This document shows, piece after piece, positions 37,183 to 60,056 of a DNA stretch of 64,000 nucleotides. The stretch spans positions 2,170,001 to 2,234,000 of the forward strand of contig CP021226.1 in the NCBI GenBank assembly GCA_003999685.1, written 5' to 3'. Source of the DNA: Taiwanofungus camphoratus (Eukaryota > Basidiomycota > Agaricomycetes > Polyporales > Taiwanofungaceae). How positions within the stretch are numbered: position 1 is the stretch's first letter; every line of letters begins with the position of its first letter. Position numbers and translations under genes: made by a program. The notes beneath the pieces were generated by a model. The model was not told the DNA's origin, searched no databases, and worked only from the letters and a program-made list of their open reading frames with translations.

Positions 37183-40100
37183 ATGACAACGTCGTCTCGC
37201 CCTACGTCGTCGGCCTCCATCACTCGTCCCTTTCGTTTCTCTCAGGTGGATGATGCGTCACGCCGGTCGTCTACGAAACGGCAAGAGCCCCAGGCTCTGA
37301 GTCGCACGCGCACGTCATCTCTCCCTCCCCGCTCTGGCGCCGCGGACCCCTTCACGGCGCACCCGAGCGGGTCAGCGTCGTTTGTCACTTATGAGACGGA
37401 GACATCAACACTTGTCTCGCCGGCACAGTCGCCAGCAACGCAGTCGCTGGCGTCGCTCCCGAAGCGCGCTCGGGGTAGCCTGCTGCTGGCGGCGTCCGGC
37501 CTGTCCTTCGGCCGTCCCAAGAGTAGCAAAGGCAAGAAGAAGGGCCCCGATCCCCCAGCGCAGTCACCGTTTATGTTTTCGGAGGTTATTGAGATCAGTG
37601 CACCGCCCAGAACAGAGGATGAGGACGAGGAGCGGGAGCGGCTCCGTGACGCTGCGGCGCAGTCAATTGGGCTGGATCCAGTACTACTGGAGGAGCGAAG
37701 CATCAGCGAGGAGGACGAGACGCGTACAACCTCAACGACGCCGACGCCAAGTCTCCCGCCGTTCCCGTCATCCCGTGTAGCCTTGGAACCATTCGAACAG
37801 CTGTCCGCACGGATCCCGAAGCACTACCCGCCGCCATCACTTCTGATGTTCGCGCTTTCACGGCAGTGGAAGATGCGCTTTCTGATACTGACGTCGACTG
37901 GGCAGCGCGAAGCATGCCTCCACGTGTTCAAACACAGCGGGCCTGATGAGCGTGAGTTGGAGCGACTGGAGATTGGGGCGGACAGCAGGGCATTCGTGGC
38001 GGAGGAGGAAGTGGGCGGGCGGCGGGGCGTCGTGAAGGTCGGCGGAACGGACGGGACTGAGATGACGCTGCAGATTGTAGACCAGGATCAGGCACAGAGC
38101 TGGATTGCTGCTATCAAGCAAGCCGTCCTCAGCCAGAGGTACGTCGGTTTTCAGACTGCCCGGTGCTTGCTGACTGTCATAGGTCTGCACGCGCGGGGCT
38201 AGGATACATGTCACATAGCCCGAGCGGCTTCGAGCCGCGGGGTGACCTGGATGTGATGTTGTCAATGCGTGCACAGGGCATGCTGTCATCGCCGACATCG
38301 AGCACATTCTCTCCCGAGATATCAGGCCCGAGCCAGTCGCAACGCTCAGCGTCGGTCACTCGCTCATCATCAACCGCAGTATCCGCACTGCGGGGCCTAT
38401 TTACGGGCTCGGGCTCACGCCCGCGCTCGCCTTCGTCCGCGTCAACCGCCACGGGAGATTTAGACGGTGACCTGGAGACACAGCATGACGACTCCTTTGG
38501 TAAGGCGGGGACAAGTCTGCTGAGCATGCTGCGGTCAAACAGCGTGTCGAGCGAACGTCCGACATCACCTGCCTTGTCTACCGCACCTCACTCGCCTTCG
38601 ACACCATCAACACCTCGGGCTGAGTCGCAGGCCCTTGTATTAGCGCATCTAGACCGGAAGATCCTTCAAGACAAGGATATGGAGCTAGTTGAGGCTAGGG
38701 CCAGCACATCTAACGGTCATGGCAACGGTATCGCATCGCTGATCACAGGCGGAAGTCATATTGCAGCAATGCGCGGGTTTGGCTCACCATCGCTGCAGCC
38801 GCCACCGAGAAGGCGTGCGTGGACATCCAGCGGCGTCCCGATGGGCCCAAGAGCGCCGCCGGATGGTCCATCGTACGCTTATACGCATCATAATGGGAGT
38901 CATGCGGAGAGTTTTGGTCTGCGACAGACGAACGGCAGTACCTGGTTCTCTGCGAACCCACCTGCGTCCCCAAAGACGACAGGTACAGGGAGCTCCAACT
39001 CACATGGAGAGGCTCGGCCGCGGACATCGACATCGTCTGTATCATCCTATGCGTCGGCATCGCCAGAACCTCGCACGTCCTCAGACCTTGGCAGCAGCAA
39101 GCGATGGTCGCGGCAGGGTACGCTCCCCCGCAGGCTAACGCCGCCCGATGGTTTGCCACCTGCACCCCCACCTTCCCAGTCGCCACCAAGTTACCGCTCT
39201 TCGATGCAGCGGCATCCGTATGCAGCTGAGACCACCCCAAGCCGCTCGCCCTCCGTAAATTCTAGTCCTCAGAGCCGTGGGCTTGGCCAGCAGAATTTCT
39301 CCAAACGTGCTTCCGGCTCCTCCGCGCACAGCGTCAGCACCGTTAGCACGACGCATTCACGCGGTGGTGGGAGTAGTCACATCGGACATCATCGTCCAAT
39401 GTCGTCTCACAGGACATCCGTGCCTCCCCCGCAACGTCCGGCACCCATTGCAGCCTTGCCGCCTACACCATGCGAGGGGACGCCCGCTACAAAGCCTCCA
39501 AATTCTGCACCATCAGCCAAAACATCGCTCCGCCAGTCCCTGTCACTGCGTACGAATAGACTGTCACTGTCACCTCCCACACTCCCACCGTCGTCCTCGC
39601 TACCTCCCCGTCCGGACGAGCCGGGCTTCCGATTTCACAGGCGTAGCACTAGTAACGGCAGCGCCACGCTCTCTCCCATCCCTGCTTCACCGACCCCCTT
39701 AGTTCCCCCATTTCCTCCCCCAAGCGGCCCTCTTCCACCAACTCCCGAAGCGCAACCCACATCCAGAGCCGCATCTATAAAACAACGGCTGCGTATGCTC
39801 AGCGCGCCCGCTCCCTTGCCGCCACCTCCAACCAGTCCGCCGGCGCCGCCGCATCCACCTTCGCCTATCCCGTCCACCATCAATCCTTATTCCGTCCCTT
39901 CGACACCTATTGGAGAACCCATTACCACACTTCAAAATGATCCCACTTTCTTGTTTTCTTCGCCTCCTACTCCTCCGCTTCGAAGCCCTCTACGATCACC
40001 ATCTCCGGAGCCGTCGCCTGAGTTGAATGGAATGACATCCTTGTCCCCGCCGCCCCGTCGGGGCTCTCGACGGATTTCTCCACAGGACGAAGAGGACGCT

Positions 40101-40205
40101 CAAGAACGGCCATCTACGGCGGACGCCGCAGGCACGGATGTCAACCACCACCATATGTCGCTTTCTCTTTCTCCTCCTTCAGCTATCTCTCTGGTCAATG
40201 TGTAA
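37183..40205 (+). CDS. Large Ser/Pro-rich protein with a PH-like domain
   Basis: Two exons (37183-38138 and 38183-40205) with a 44-nt intron encode 992 residues. The N-terminal third is Ser/Thr-rich with a basic KSSKGKKKGP patch. A PH-like fold is suggested near residues 205-320: ARIPKHYPPPSLLMFALSRQ, WKMRFLILTSTGQ, LHVFKHSG, TLQIVDQDQAQSWIAAIKQA, where the Trp in the last helix is the usual conserved PH residue. The rest is low-complexity Ser/Pro with polyproline runs that could bind SH3 or WW domains. One short helical segment (LVLAHLDRKILQDKDMELVE) interrupts it. The protein is likely a cytoplasmic or cortex scaffold; no catalytic domain is seen. The ATG at 37183 was chosen over a non-ATG extension. 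The name of the orthologue is not known to me. Confidence 0.8.
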
Positions 40206-40367
40206 CTAATTAATCCATGTGGCCTTTTTTGCTTGTTGCTCGATCCCTGTTTCGGTTTTCTTTCATAGGCATTTCCTGCAAGTGTACTGTACTTCACTGA
40301 TATTACAAGTTATATTCGCAATCGTATCAATACAACACCAAAGCAATGCGAGGATCAAAGACAACAA

Positions 40368-49690
<9,323 letters not shown>

Positions 49691-50123
49691 CGTCGTGTTC
49701 GACGACGAAAGGTGTAAGAAAGTAGGCGCTTACAAACACCTACACGCTATCGGAGTAAGTTTAAGACTCCGATAGGACATTTCTGGATCTGAACGTTCGG
49801 AGTAACCATATCCCACTCCGCGATCATCTATAGTGTCTGCGCTAAGTGCAATAAGTACTTTATTCAAGATTCCGTCTCTCGTAATACTCAGTACTCATGT
49901 ACGGAGGCAACGCAATTTGAGAGATTATTGTATCTTCTACTTCGTACTCGGCGATAATTTTAAGACTTCACCTCGAAAGTTAGCGGAGGAATTCTTCGCC
50001 TTTCTGAAGCGTATATATAGAGCATGGAGACTTGAACACAGTAATTCGCGACAATAGACAAGCTGGTATTATCTCAGAGCTCTCGTCAAGTATTGTGCTT
50101 GAACTATGTCGATTTTTCAACGC
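49691..50123. other. Upstream region of prp8
   Basis: About 430 bp before the hydrolase relic, probably containing the prp8 promoter. A short imperfect inverted pair (ATCGGAGTaagTTTAAGACTCCGAT, near 49750-49774) could form a hairpin upstream of the gene. No gene is seen. Confidence 0.35.
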
Positions 50124-50390
50124 TCACGGCAACGATCCATCTTCTGTACCACGGATAAATCTTGGCACAATCTCCACCATCGGCTTTCTCCCCAACTTAG
50201 CATCAAACACCTCCGAATGATCCAGATCTGAATAGTAGAGAGCCTTCAACCCATCCCGTTCCCACATGAAAGTTGCGTTGTCCTGGCTTGTGAGGTACTT
50301 TCACATTTCCTTGGTACTTAGTAGCAAATCACGGCCGTTCCGCCATTGTCGAGATTCTCGAGGCAGCTTACTGAAGTGATGTCGATCGAT
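50124..50390 (-). pseudogene. Truncated relic of an alpha/beta hydrolase (C-terminal part)
   Basis: One minus-strand frame reads GRDLLLSTKEM, a TGA stop, then KYLTSQDNATFMWERDGLKA, LYYSDLDHSEVFDAKLGRKP and MVEIVPRFIRG before a terminal TGA at 50124. It aligns with the end of the intact hydrolase at 31867-33826 (AERDHLINTEEIWKYLTSRA; WQHDGLEVLYLSGIDHGEMF; RKPMIQVMSRFVRN). The internal TGA stands where the intact gene has Trp (TGG). The part upstream of about 50390 no longer aligns, so the nucleophile elbow and the N-terminal half are missing. Amino-acid identity is about half, so it is an old paralogue rather than a recent copy of the neighbour. It is unlikely to be functional. Confidence 0.75.
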
Positions 50391-50675
50391 AAGCTTCGAG
50401 CGAACGAGGTGAAAATCGTCGCAAAGCACAAAATATATACTTACTGTACATGTATACAACAAATGCCGATTTCTGTTCACAACAGCGTGGGAAGCGCATC
50501 ATACACCACACGCACAAACTATAAGGTACTTATAACACCGTTTAGCTCAATTGCAGCCGCTGAGGGATGAAGGTAACGAAGGAAAGATGTGGTCCAGACG
50601 TAGAGATGGACATAACTTCGCGGACTTAAATGAATAGGGCACAAGGTGCGGCAAGTCGAGGTGACAAATGACTCG

Positions 50676-52612
50676 TCAGACCACAGTAATTGTTTCTGCC
50701 TCCATATCATGGAGCCATCTTCCAATAAAGAAGTCTAATCCTCCTTGATCTTTCCTCTGCCTTTGTTTCTTACTGAAATGCCGAGGATGGCCTTTTCTTC
50801 GTGCCTTGGTGTTGATTTCCGTGTTCTCCTCGCTGATGCGCAAACGCGCCATCCTATTCGCAAGCATGTGATCGAAATCGTCGCGCTGACCTTTTCCAAC
50901 ACCGGCATACCGCAACTCCTGCCATTGGAAGACCAGCTGCGGAAAGCATTCCGCATTGAATTCCACGTTGTCAGCATCATGATTGTCTGGCAGACCTGCT
51001 CTTTGTTCGTCTCGTGACCCCCCGACCGCTGAACCCCTGCGCTGATGCACAGGAGATCCATATAAGTCTTCGATATCGTGTGAACATGGATCTACATGCA
51101 TTTCCCCTAGCCCCCGCTCTACCGCTGAGAGTTCCCTAGTGACTGAGCGAGGGGGAGAGTGCGGCCTCCCCGTTTGTACCATTATATCATCGGCAGACGA
51201 AGGTTCAGTCATATTGTTGTTGAGCAAGTAGTCCATCATTGGAGGGTCGTTCAGCCTGCCTGACGCACGCAGGTCGGCAACAAGAGCACGGAAGTTAGGC
51301 ATAGGTTCCTTTCCTTTGTCACCAGAAACAACAGGAGGTGCCGATGGTGAATCTGTGCCTCTCGAGATAGGAGACGTTGCGGAGACATATTGAATTGGAT
51401 CGGCCGATCTAGTACTTGGAGGTGGCGACGGCCCTTGCAGTGTAGAGGCCGATGTATACGAGGTTTGGCGAGATGTGTGTCGTGACCGGTCCGTCAGGGT
51501 TGAGGTGGTGGACAGCATCGAGCCAGTACGAGATTGGATGGCTGAGGAATATGGAGATGGTTCGCGGAATGGTCGAGTCGGAGACCTCGTTCTTCCATTG
51601 TCTACCACAGGAAGATGCTAAATACGTGCCATGCCTGATCAATATGGCCGAGCGAGGTCCATAAGGATGTCATTACCTCGTTCAGACCCGGAGAGCGCTG
51701 CTCAGCAGGTTTCGGATGCGATTGGGAGAGACTACGACCATCTCTCCTTGCGGAGAGTGACGCCACCTGTGGTGCTTGATGATATTTCGAGGATGGGTGG
51801 ATAATCGGCGAGACGGTCTTCGCCTGTTTCTCCTCGTTCGCTGACTTCGTCTGAAATGATTCCTGCGCAATCTCGCGAATTGCGGTCTGACCGGGCAGCT
51901 GAACGGTCTTATCTGTCAAATCGCGGTCAGAAGATACGCTAAGTGGTGATCGTTGAATTTCCACGAGATCATGATGTGTGGAGATTGGGGGTGATAGTGA
52001 ATCGCCTGTGAGGTCTATCTCTGGCGGAGCCGCGGTACGATATTCGCTTACGTTCCCACTCGGTATCGCTAAAACTGAAGAAAGAATTTGCTTAGCTGCT
52101 GTGTGCACAGTCTTTAAAGAACAGACTGATGGTCTGCGATTCTTTACGTACCGCTCTTGGATAATATTGCAGGTACTTTGGAGACTTGCGATGCACGTTT
52201 CGCTACCTGTTTCGCTACCTGAACGTGCGTGCTTGTCTGATAAATCGGAAACAATTGACTGGAAGATTTTGAGACCGATTTCACAGGACCAGAGCTGGGT
52301 TGTCCGCTGCCAGTCACCGTTGCCTTCGGTTCCGCCCCCTTCTTGGAGCACCGTCTGCATGACCAAGTTCTGAGACCTTCTTCATGTCTCTCGCTTTCAT
52401 CCGCCTCCATTCGCTGCAACAACTCATCTTCTGTGACAGGTGGAATATGGCAAGCTATGATAATTTGATATCTTATCAACGAGGTTGCGGGAAGAATGCA
52501 ATAGCTCACTATGATGCCAAGCGCGCTGACATTTGCAGCATAAAATCAAGAAAGCCTTGGGGGTGTTGTGAGATAGATTGCACCGGACGCAAAACTTTCC
52601 AATAGCGCTCAT
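50676..52612 (-). CDS. PHD-finger protein, probably chromatin-associated
   Basis: The N-terminus is a PHD-type zinc finger split by an intron: FCVRCNLSHNTPKAFLILCC and KCQRAWHH in exon 1, then TCHIPPVTEDELLQRMEADE and TWSCRRCSKKG in exon 2. The Cys/His order (C-x2-C, C-x2-C, H-x2-C, C-x2-C) fits a PHD finger, a module that often reads histone H3 tails. The rest is a Ser/Pro-rich region across at least two further exons (SLSPPISTHHDLVEIQRSPL; TRPFREPSPYSSAIQSR), with a C-terminal helical and basic part (DDFDHMLANRMARLRISEEN; KARRKGHPRHFSKKQRQRKD) and the stop at 50676. The name and complex are unknown. Introns lie near 52510-52465, 52145-52050 and 51690-51610; their edges are not fully set. 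It diverges from the PLD gene. Confidence 0.7.
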
Positions 52613-53199
52613 TATGGGTAATTTTCGAACTAGATGAATGTGAATGCGCGAGAGCTCGAGGATAAGTAGTCAGGTGTATGCGATGCCTTGTGCTGTGACT
52701 TGCAGCTCAACTCGAGACGAATCTTACCCATTCACATGCTTACGTACATCTGGAAGGGGGCACTCAGCTGGCAGCGCAAGATGGTGAGATAAAGGAAGGT
52801 CAATCAGGGCCCATGCGTTCTGCGACTAAAACGTACTCGAGCGACGAAGTCGCAATCACAAGCGAAGTGTGCTCTGTGCGCGTTACATTCACTGTGCACC
52901 ATCAAGAGATATTGCGATATCTAAGTACGTATATAATTGGTTTGGTTTGGAAAGTGCGCACTTGAGATGGACACAGTTGATCTGTGTGATTCTGGCCAAT
53001 AGCCAACTGCTTAATGAATTTCGTGGCCTGGCAAGTAAAGGGTGAATAAAATACTTATTCACCGGCGCGATGACGTTGCGTTACTTATTTACAGTTTTTG
53101 AACTTACATATCCGATCACTGTGGGGTACGAGTGCTAGTAATAAGTAATCACGTGTCGGCTGTCTATCCATTCATTCGCTCTTTACTCTCATTTACTAT
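52613..53199. promoter_or_regulatory. Divergent promoter region, PHD gene / phospholipase D
   Basis: 587 bp between divergent start codons. Short AT-rich stretches occur (acgtatataatt near 52925), which may act as a TATA-like element, but no named factor site is clear. Confidence 0.4.
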
Positions 53200-56100
53200 A
53201 TGGCATCTCTCGCGCAGCCTCCAAAGGGCTTTGTGGACGTCGTCCAGGATGCTATCAAACAGAGACACGCTTCGGACCAAGCACCCTCGGGCGACGACAA
53301 CAAGCTGGCGCACCCCCAATCCCCTCCGATTCCGCGCGCAAGTCAAGCTAGTGCACACGCGCCCAATGGACAAGGCCCCTCTGATACTGGAGAGCCCTCC
53401 GAGCGTCCCAGTTGTCCTCCACTCACATGGGCGCCACAAGTCTCCGACACTCATGGCGACCACGAACGTAGGCAGTCGGCCTCCGGCTTCAGGAGTTCTG
53501 CGCCCGATACCCCTTCTGGAAGGACGGGTCCTCCACTCTCGATCTCACGTAGTTACTCTCTATCTATTGCTAGCGGTCACGTCGAGTCGAGATCTGGCCA
53601 TAAACACGAGGATAGCGACCCTCACTCGCGTATCGAAGAGACACAAGAAGAGTTGGACCATAGCTTGGACTTCCGACAAGCTACCTCGCCATTCCGCGGT
53701 TGGCTCGAATATGATGATCCCAAAGCACGCGACAGAGAGCGCGCCGAAAAGAGAGCCAAGCGACTCGAGAGCTACCTTCACCTGAATCCCAGAAAGTGGC
53801 TGGCCGAGTCGCCCAAAGAAGAACTGTCTCATTTCAACTTCGAAGAAGATACGGAGGGCGAACGTACTAATGCCGAACATGCGCGTGCAGAGATGTCCGC
53901 CCCGTCAGAGCAGCCTGTCCACAAGGCGCGTTTTCAGCTGCGGTACTCTCGCTCCATGCCACACATCCCAGGCGAGAGCAGCTCGGCGCCCACGACGAGC
54001 CCAAACATGAAGTGGGGCCGGCTGCGCTCGCTGCTGCCGAACATTTCGGGGCAGGCTAAGAATGTGGCGCACAGTGCATCTGCAGTGGTTCCTGCATCGG
54101 TGAACATCACAGACGAACTGATCGCGGGCGGACTGTCCACCCTCGTGCTGCGGCTCTGGCTGGAGCGTGATGAGAAGGGGCACCGGCGGGTGCCGATTCT
54201 CTTCCACCGGCTACGGATCCGGATCAGCGACAGCTTACACCCGCTGCATGGGCACAAGGCGGTGTTCCGGATCGAGTGCGAGTACGCAAATGGCGCGGTG
54301 CGCTGGGTGGTGTACCGGCAGCTACGCGAGTTCCTTTCGCTGCACACGCACTATGCGCTATCGAACGCATATTTGAGGAACGTGGAAGGCCTGCCTGAGT
54401 TCCCGCGCACGAGTAGGTAATTTTGCGTGCAAGAAGGTGTACTAGTAGTTGGCTGACCATAAGGGGTACGCAGGTCTCCCGTATTTCAAGTTCTTGAAGG
54501 AACGGGGGAGGGATGTTGGGCGAGCCGATTTTGCGCGGTTGCAGCGTGAGGCACTGGAGAACTATCTCATTGGCCTCATACGTGCAGTGGTAAGTCTATC
54601 ATGGTCCAGGCACCGTAGAAATACTCAGATGAATATCACAGATGTTCCATCCTGCTGCTAATCGACTCGCTGGGTTCCTGGAGATCAGCGCGCTCATGAT
54701 TACGCTTGCACAATCTGGTGGCGCGCAGTACAAGGCAGGCCTGTTGAGAACAGACGCGGTTGGGAACAAGGCTGGACTCGGGCGAAGGGGAACTCCGCGC
54801 AAGGAAAAGAATGCACAGAAATGGTGCTCGGTGCGAGAAAGCTATCTCGTCATCCACGAGGAAATGGGGGAGGTGGATAATGCGACCTTTGCTGCATATA
54901 AGATACTTGCTCACCCTTGTGTTGTACCGCACAGCTTATCGTCTGGGATGTTTTCCTGATTGACCCCGAGTTCAAGATCGAGCGCCCGACTCGGTACTAT
55001 CGACAAGGCCTGAACATGTTCCACCAGTTTGAGGACAACCACGAAGACGAAGTGGATGGTAAGGGCGACGAGAGGGGCAAGACGTCACTCCAATCGTCGC
55101 GTCGTCGAGTGGGATCCACGATCGAGTCCATCAAAAGCCATATCTCGAAAGCGCTGCACAATGGGCACCATGACGAACCTCTGGATGCGCTGCAATCTGC
55201 GAATGGGCACGCCCCAAGCACAGCCTCGCATCCACGCACGAGCTCCGCCTTCTCGCCCATGTCTGACCCGTCGTCCCCCTCACTGTCTTCGCGGCCCGTC
55301 ACCCCCATACTTGATCCGTCAACTAACACGAATCCACTGCTGGGCCCTGAGGAGCTAGACGAACAAAACCGCAATATGCTAGGAGACGCTGAGAAGAAGA
55401 AGAGGAAGCGACGGTCCAATGAAGTCTCGAAGCATACGTTCTACATTGAGAACTCGCAGATGCGGCTAAAGCTCTCTGCACGCAATGAGGTTTGAACTTC
55501 AGCTTCGTGCTATCAGATTTAAAAACTAAGGGGCTTCATTCAGCGCCAGATGCTTCAGTGGATCGCAGCGCTCGAGAGGATCGCGCGCGAGTCACATTAT
55601 ACTGGCAAAAACAGGTTTGATAGTTTTGCTCCCATCCGCCTGAATGTTGCTGCTCAGTGGCTGGTTGACGGTGTACGTATCATACAGTATTGATTTTGTG
55701 GCGGTCGCTGATCGACCTCTTGTAGCGCGACTACTTCTGGAACCTCTCCCGTGCGATTCTCTTGGCACGGGAGTGCATCTACATCCACGATTGGTGGTTG
55801 TCACCGGGTTAGCTCGAAAATGACACTTACTGAGCTAAGTATCCTGCCCAAACTGATATATTTGTTACGATAGAGCTTCAGATGCGCCGACCGAGGATGC
55901 TTAAGTACCGCTTAGATCATCTGTTGGAACGCAAGGCGAAAGAAGGCGTCAAGGTCTATATCATTCTATAGTGAGTGTATTGACTGCGGCGTCACTAGTA
56001 TCCTAATGATGTGCCAGTCAGGAAGTGTCCAGTCGAACAACGCCCACTGATAGCAAGCAAGTAATGTTGCATCGCAAGCTGAGATTACGCTAATATCTGA

Positions 56101-59100
56101 AACTCGTAGCTATACCAAGCAACGACTGACTGCCTTGCATCCGAACATCATGGTTCAGCGCTCACCATCACATTTTCAGACCGGCACCTTCTACTGGGCA
56201 CATGTGAGTCTCACCTGTTATGCAGGGGATTTGGGATCTGAACATAGGTTCAGCATGAGAAATTATGTGTCATTGATCAGGCCATAGCTTTCATGGGTGG
56301 GCTTGATGCTTGCTTCGGACGGTGAGTCATATGATGTGATGCGAGGTTCCCGGAATTAGCATGCCTTATAAACATGTCTAGATGGGACACTCCGCAACAT
56401 GTCCTTGTTGATGACCCTGATTCGGCTTCTGAAGGAGCGGAACAGGTTTGGCCTGGTGTGTTGCGCTTTACATATTTTACCTCGGGCGCCCGTTCATCCG
56501 AAGACAGGGAAGGATTACAGCAACCCTCGTATACAAGACTTTCATACGCTCAATAAACCTGATGAGGACATGTATGACCGGACGAAGATTCCACGGATGC
56601 CATGGTGGGTGTATACAAGATGTCCATATCAATAAATCTGATGAGCTTTTAGGCATGATGTGTCCATGCAAGTAGTCGGCCAGCCTGCTCGCGATCTGGC
56701 GCGGCACTTTGTGCAAAGGTCAAGCCTCTGTCCTCAGTGCTATCATCTCTGATATCTTTCATTACTCGCAGATGGAATTACCTCTTGAGGATCAAGGTCC
56801 TTCCGGAATATCTTGTCCTTAAAGCATGTCATTAAGGTCAATTGTATAGAATCATACCCGCACAATGCCATTCCTTCTCCCGCCTCCCGAATTTAAGCTT
56901 GGAGAACTCTCGCGGATGGGATTGACGGGTACATGTGAGTTACAGATCTGTCGATCTGCGGGACCTTGGTCTATGGGTACTCCAGACCGGATAGAACATT
57001 CGATACAGAATGCGTACTTGAAAGGTAGGGCCATTCATGCGATACCCACGACTATTTGAATAACTTTCAAATATAGCTATCCAGATGTCGGAACATTTTG
57101 TCTACATTGAGAACCAGTTCTTTATCACTTCGTGAGCCTTCCCTGCGCTGTGGCAGTCCAATTCGTTTTGACGCGAATGCAGAACGATTGTGAGCGAGGT
57201 GAAGATCGAGAACAGGATTGGAGATGCTTTAGTGCACCGCATTATCCGAGCACATGTCGACCAGATTCCGTGGAAATGTTGCATCATTATACCTCTAATT
57301 CCTGGCTTCGCATACCCTGTCGACCACAGCGACGCCAGCGCAGTGAGTACGCAATGCTTACAAAACCACACTGACGACTGATACTGTTGTACTCAGATCC
57401 GGATCATCATGGAATGTCAGAACCGAACGATTTGCCGAGGTCCGAACTCTATCTTCGCTCGACTCAGAAAGGAGGGGATAGATGTGCGTTGCTTCCAGAG
57501 TTTGAATAACTAATTAATCCATAGCCTTGTTTAGCCTGATCAGTATATAACCTTTTTTTCGTTGCGGAACTGGGCGAAATTGCGTGGTGACGTTTTGACA
57601 ACTGAACAGGTATATGCTGTGTTATGTTATCGTCTTGCGCATTACTGAAGGCCATTCTAGGTCTACATCCATGGCAAGGTTAGTTTGTCAAGTTGAGTTG
57701 AAACGTGACAATCTAGAGTTTACCTGTTCCCGAAGGTTTGCATTGTCGATGATCGCCTTGCGATTATCGGAAGTGCGAACATCAATGAGCGTTCCCAACG
57801 CGGAGATAGAGATTCTGAGATAGCAGCCATCATCCGAGACACAGACATGATCGATTGGTACGTATTACCACAGATCATGGAATCTTGCTCACGCAGCAAT
57901 CTAGTACTATGGCAGGTAGGCCGTTCAAAGTCGGTCGGTTTGCGCATACTCTACGTGTCCGACTGATGAGGGAACATGCCGGTGTGGATGTGGACGCTAT
58001 GTATGAGGACGACCTCATGGCGTCCGAACCTGTTAAGCCAGTGGATCAACAAAATGAATGGGATCCGGATGTGGAGCAACAACATGGGAAGGAAGACGGT
58101 GTGACACACATAGGGAAGGGTCAACAACGTACCGCCGGAGGAAACGTCTGGCGTGACGTGTTTGACGAGGCGGAACAAGGTGAGTAAATATGGCTTGCTC
58201 CTGGTGTTTGATTTCATATGAGAATTGCAGTGATTCACGGAAGCAACGACGCGGGCTCGAGAGATCTTGCCATATTGTTGCGTAAAACTGGAATCAAGCC
58301 CAAGGGGCTTGACGCTACTGCAAGTGAAAAGGCTCTGAAAGAGGAACGAACGTATGCACGGGATGGAGAGAAAGAATATGGCTTCCCGAGCTCTATCGTT
58401 CCAACCATCGAAGAGGAGATTATCGCAGAAGATCCGCAATATAAGATTCAGGCTATTGGTAACACCGTTCGGGAGGAGCTTCAACATGAGAACGGACTCG
58501 CTAGGCGAGGTGAGCCACAGGAAGCAAAGGTAGGAAACGGAGAATTATATGGTACTCCTTCGAACGCACCACCGGACACGCAACGTGATGAAGCGCCACC
58601 ACACACCAAAAGGGGCAAGAGTGATGCAGATGAGGAAGAGGAAAAAGCTCCTGGTGCTCGCGCCGCGCCGCGAAAGCAAATTGCTGCAAGGTTAGGTTCG
58701 AAGCCTTGGTCTTTGCCTATTCCAACCCCTAAGGTTGATCCCAACGGGTTCGAGGATCCTATAAGTGATAAATTCTGGAAGGATATGTGGATAGCTTGCG
58801 CGGCTCATAATGTACGTTTCTCCCTTGTGATGTGATCAACAATCTGATACGTCGCTCTTTTCAGACTGAAATATACCGAAAAGTATTTCATGCCGTACCA
58901 GATGATCTCGTCGCAACCTGGAAGCAATATAAAGAGTTTATCGTGCACCACGAACGGTTGAACAAACCAGTAAGGTGTTTCATACATCAATATGATCTAT
59001 TCTTACTCTGTGCAAGGTGAGAGAACATGAGACTCCCGAGCCAGTTGCACGCCTGCCGTCCGAATCTGCCGATCAGGGTGTTCCGGGCCAGTTGTATACG

Positions 59101-59527
59101 GTCGAAAACACGGCGCATGCCGAAGACAATACCTCAGTGCCAGACAAGAACCAATCTGATGATGCGGTGGATGCTCGTATGACGATGACTAACTCACCTA
59201 CACCGCCTACTGCAGGACACGAGAAGGAGACTCGAGGACGCAAAGCCACACGAGGTGTTGAACCCTTCGATCAAGCAGACAGAGAAGAAATGGAACACCT
59301 ACTGGGAGAGCTACGTGGCCATTTAGGTGAGCCGAGCCTTTGTAGATCGAAGGCCACTGACTCTTCCGCTGGATTCAGTACTTTATCCTACTCGCTTCCT
59401 TGAAGGAGAAGATGTGGCAAACAATTTCCTGTTTAATGCCGACAGGTCAGGGTAGTTAATACTGATGCTGATATCTTGCTGACCCACTTCTCTTCATAGA
59501 TTGATGCCATTGCCTATCTACGATTAG
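53200..59527 (+). CDS. spo14: Phospholipase D1 (SPO14-type) with PX and PH domains
   Basis: Hydrolyses phosphatidylcholine to phosphatidic acid and choline at membranes; yeast Spo14 acts in vesicle traffic and sporulation. The gene has about 20 exons; the first (53200 to about 54418) is the longest. Order: a Ser/Pro-rich N-terminus, a PX domain ([38 protein letters not shown]), a PH domain with a long Ser-rich insert ([56 protein letters not shown]), the first catalytic HKD motif ([20 protein letters not shown]), and the second HKD motif ([20 protein letters not shown], then [13 protein letters not shown]). Both HxK(x4)D motifs are intact, so activity is expected. A long C-terminal extension after the second motif ends MPLPIYD. 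The first HKD exon is interrupted by short introns. Length, about 1,700 residues, is usual for fungal PLD1. Confidence 0.92.
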
Positions 59528-60056
59528 ACACTCTTGACAACGGAGACTCAACCCTACTATTTGTTATGCTTTGCGGACTAGGTATCCATCTACTCTCATT
59601 CGTTAATTGCATATCGAAGTGTATTATACTATTGATAGCACTAATTCTTCAATCCGCATGTCACTTAGATAGGATATATTGCTGGCTGTAGCTTGTCACG
59701 ATAGTTGAAATTCAAGTTGGCGAACTACAATATCTTCATACAAGCTAACTCGAACTCCAATCGTTACTTGTACCATAGCATATGTATGTTGGCTGTGTAA
59801 AGTACTCAGGTTGTAAATTGCACTGTCGCCAAGCGGCCAGCTTCGATCCCAAATGGACCCTTTTTCGGTGGTCCGGAGTTCGGACATGGTCAACTTTAGT
59901 CTCCGTTGCTTGACCGCAAACGGATATGGATGACAATCGATCCATATCTAGTACATGGTCTGCATCCTTCCGGTGGACACCATCTGTGGATAGCGGGGTT
60001 TGAACGTATCCATGGATTTACACCCGGATGGCTATCCGGATGATCCATGCTAGTCC
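59528..60056. other. Intergenic between PLD and FunK1 fragments
   Basis: About 530 bp. Short repeated words such as ATCCGGAT and TCCATGGAT occur at 59930-60050, but they do not form a clear array or inverted ends. No gene is seen. Confidence 0.3.

Noticed and set aside
59810-59870. Sequence with tRNA-like words (GCCAAGCGGCC and GCTTCGATCCC)
   Set aside because: The two boxes are too close together and the flanks do not pair as a tRNA.
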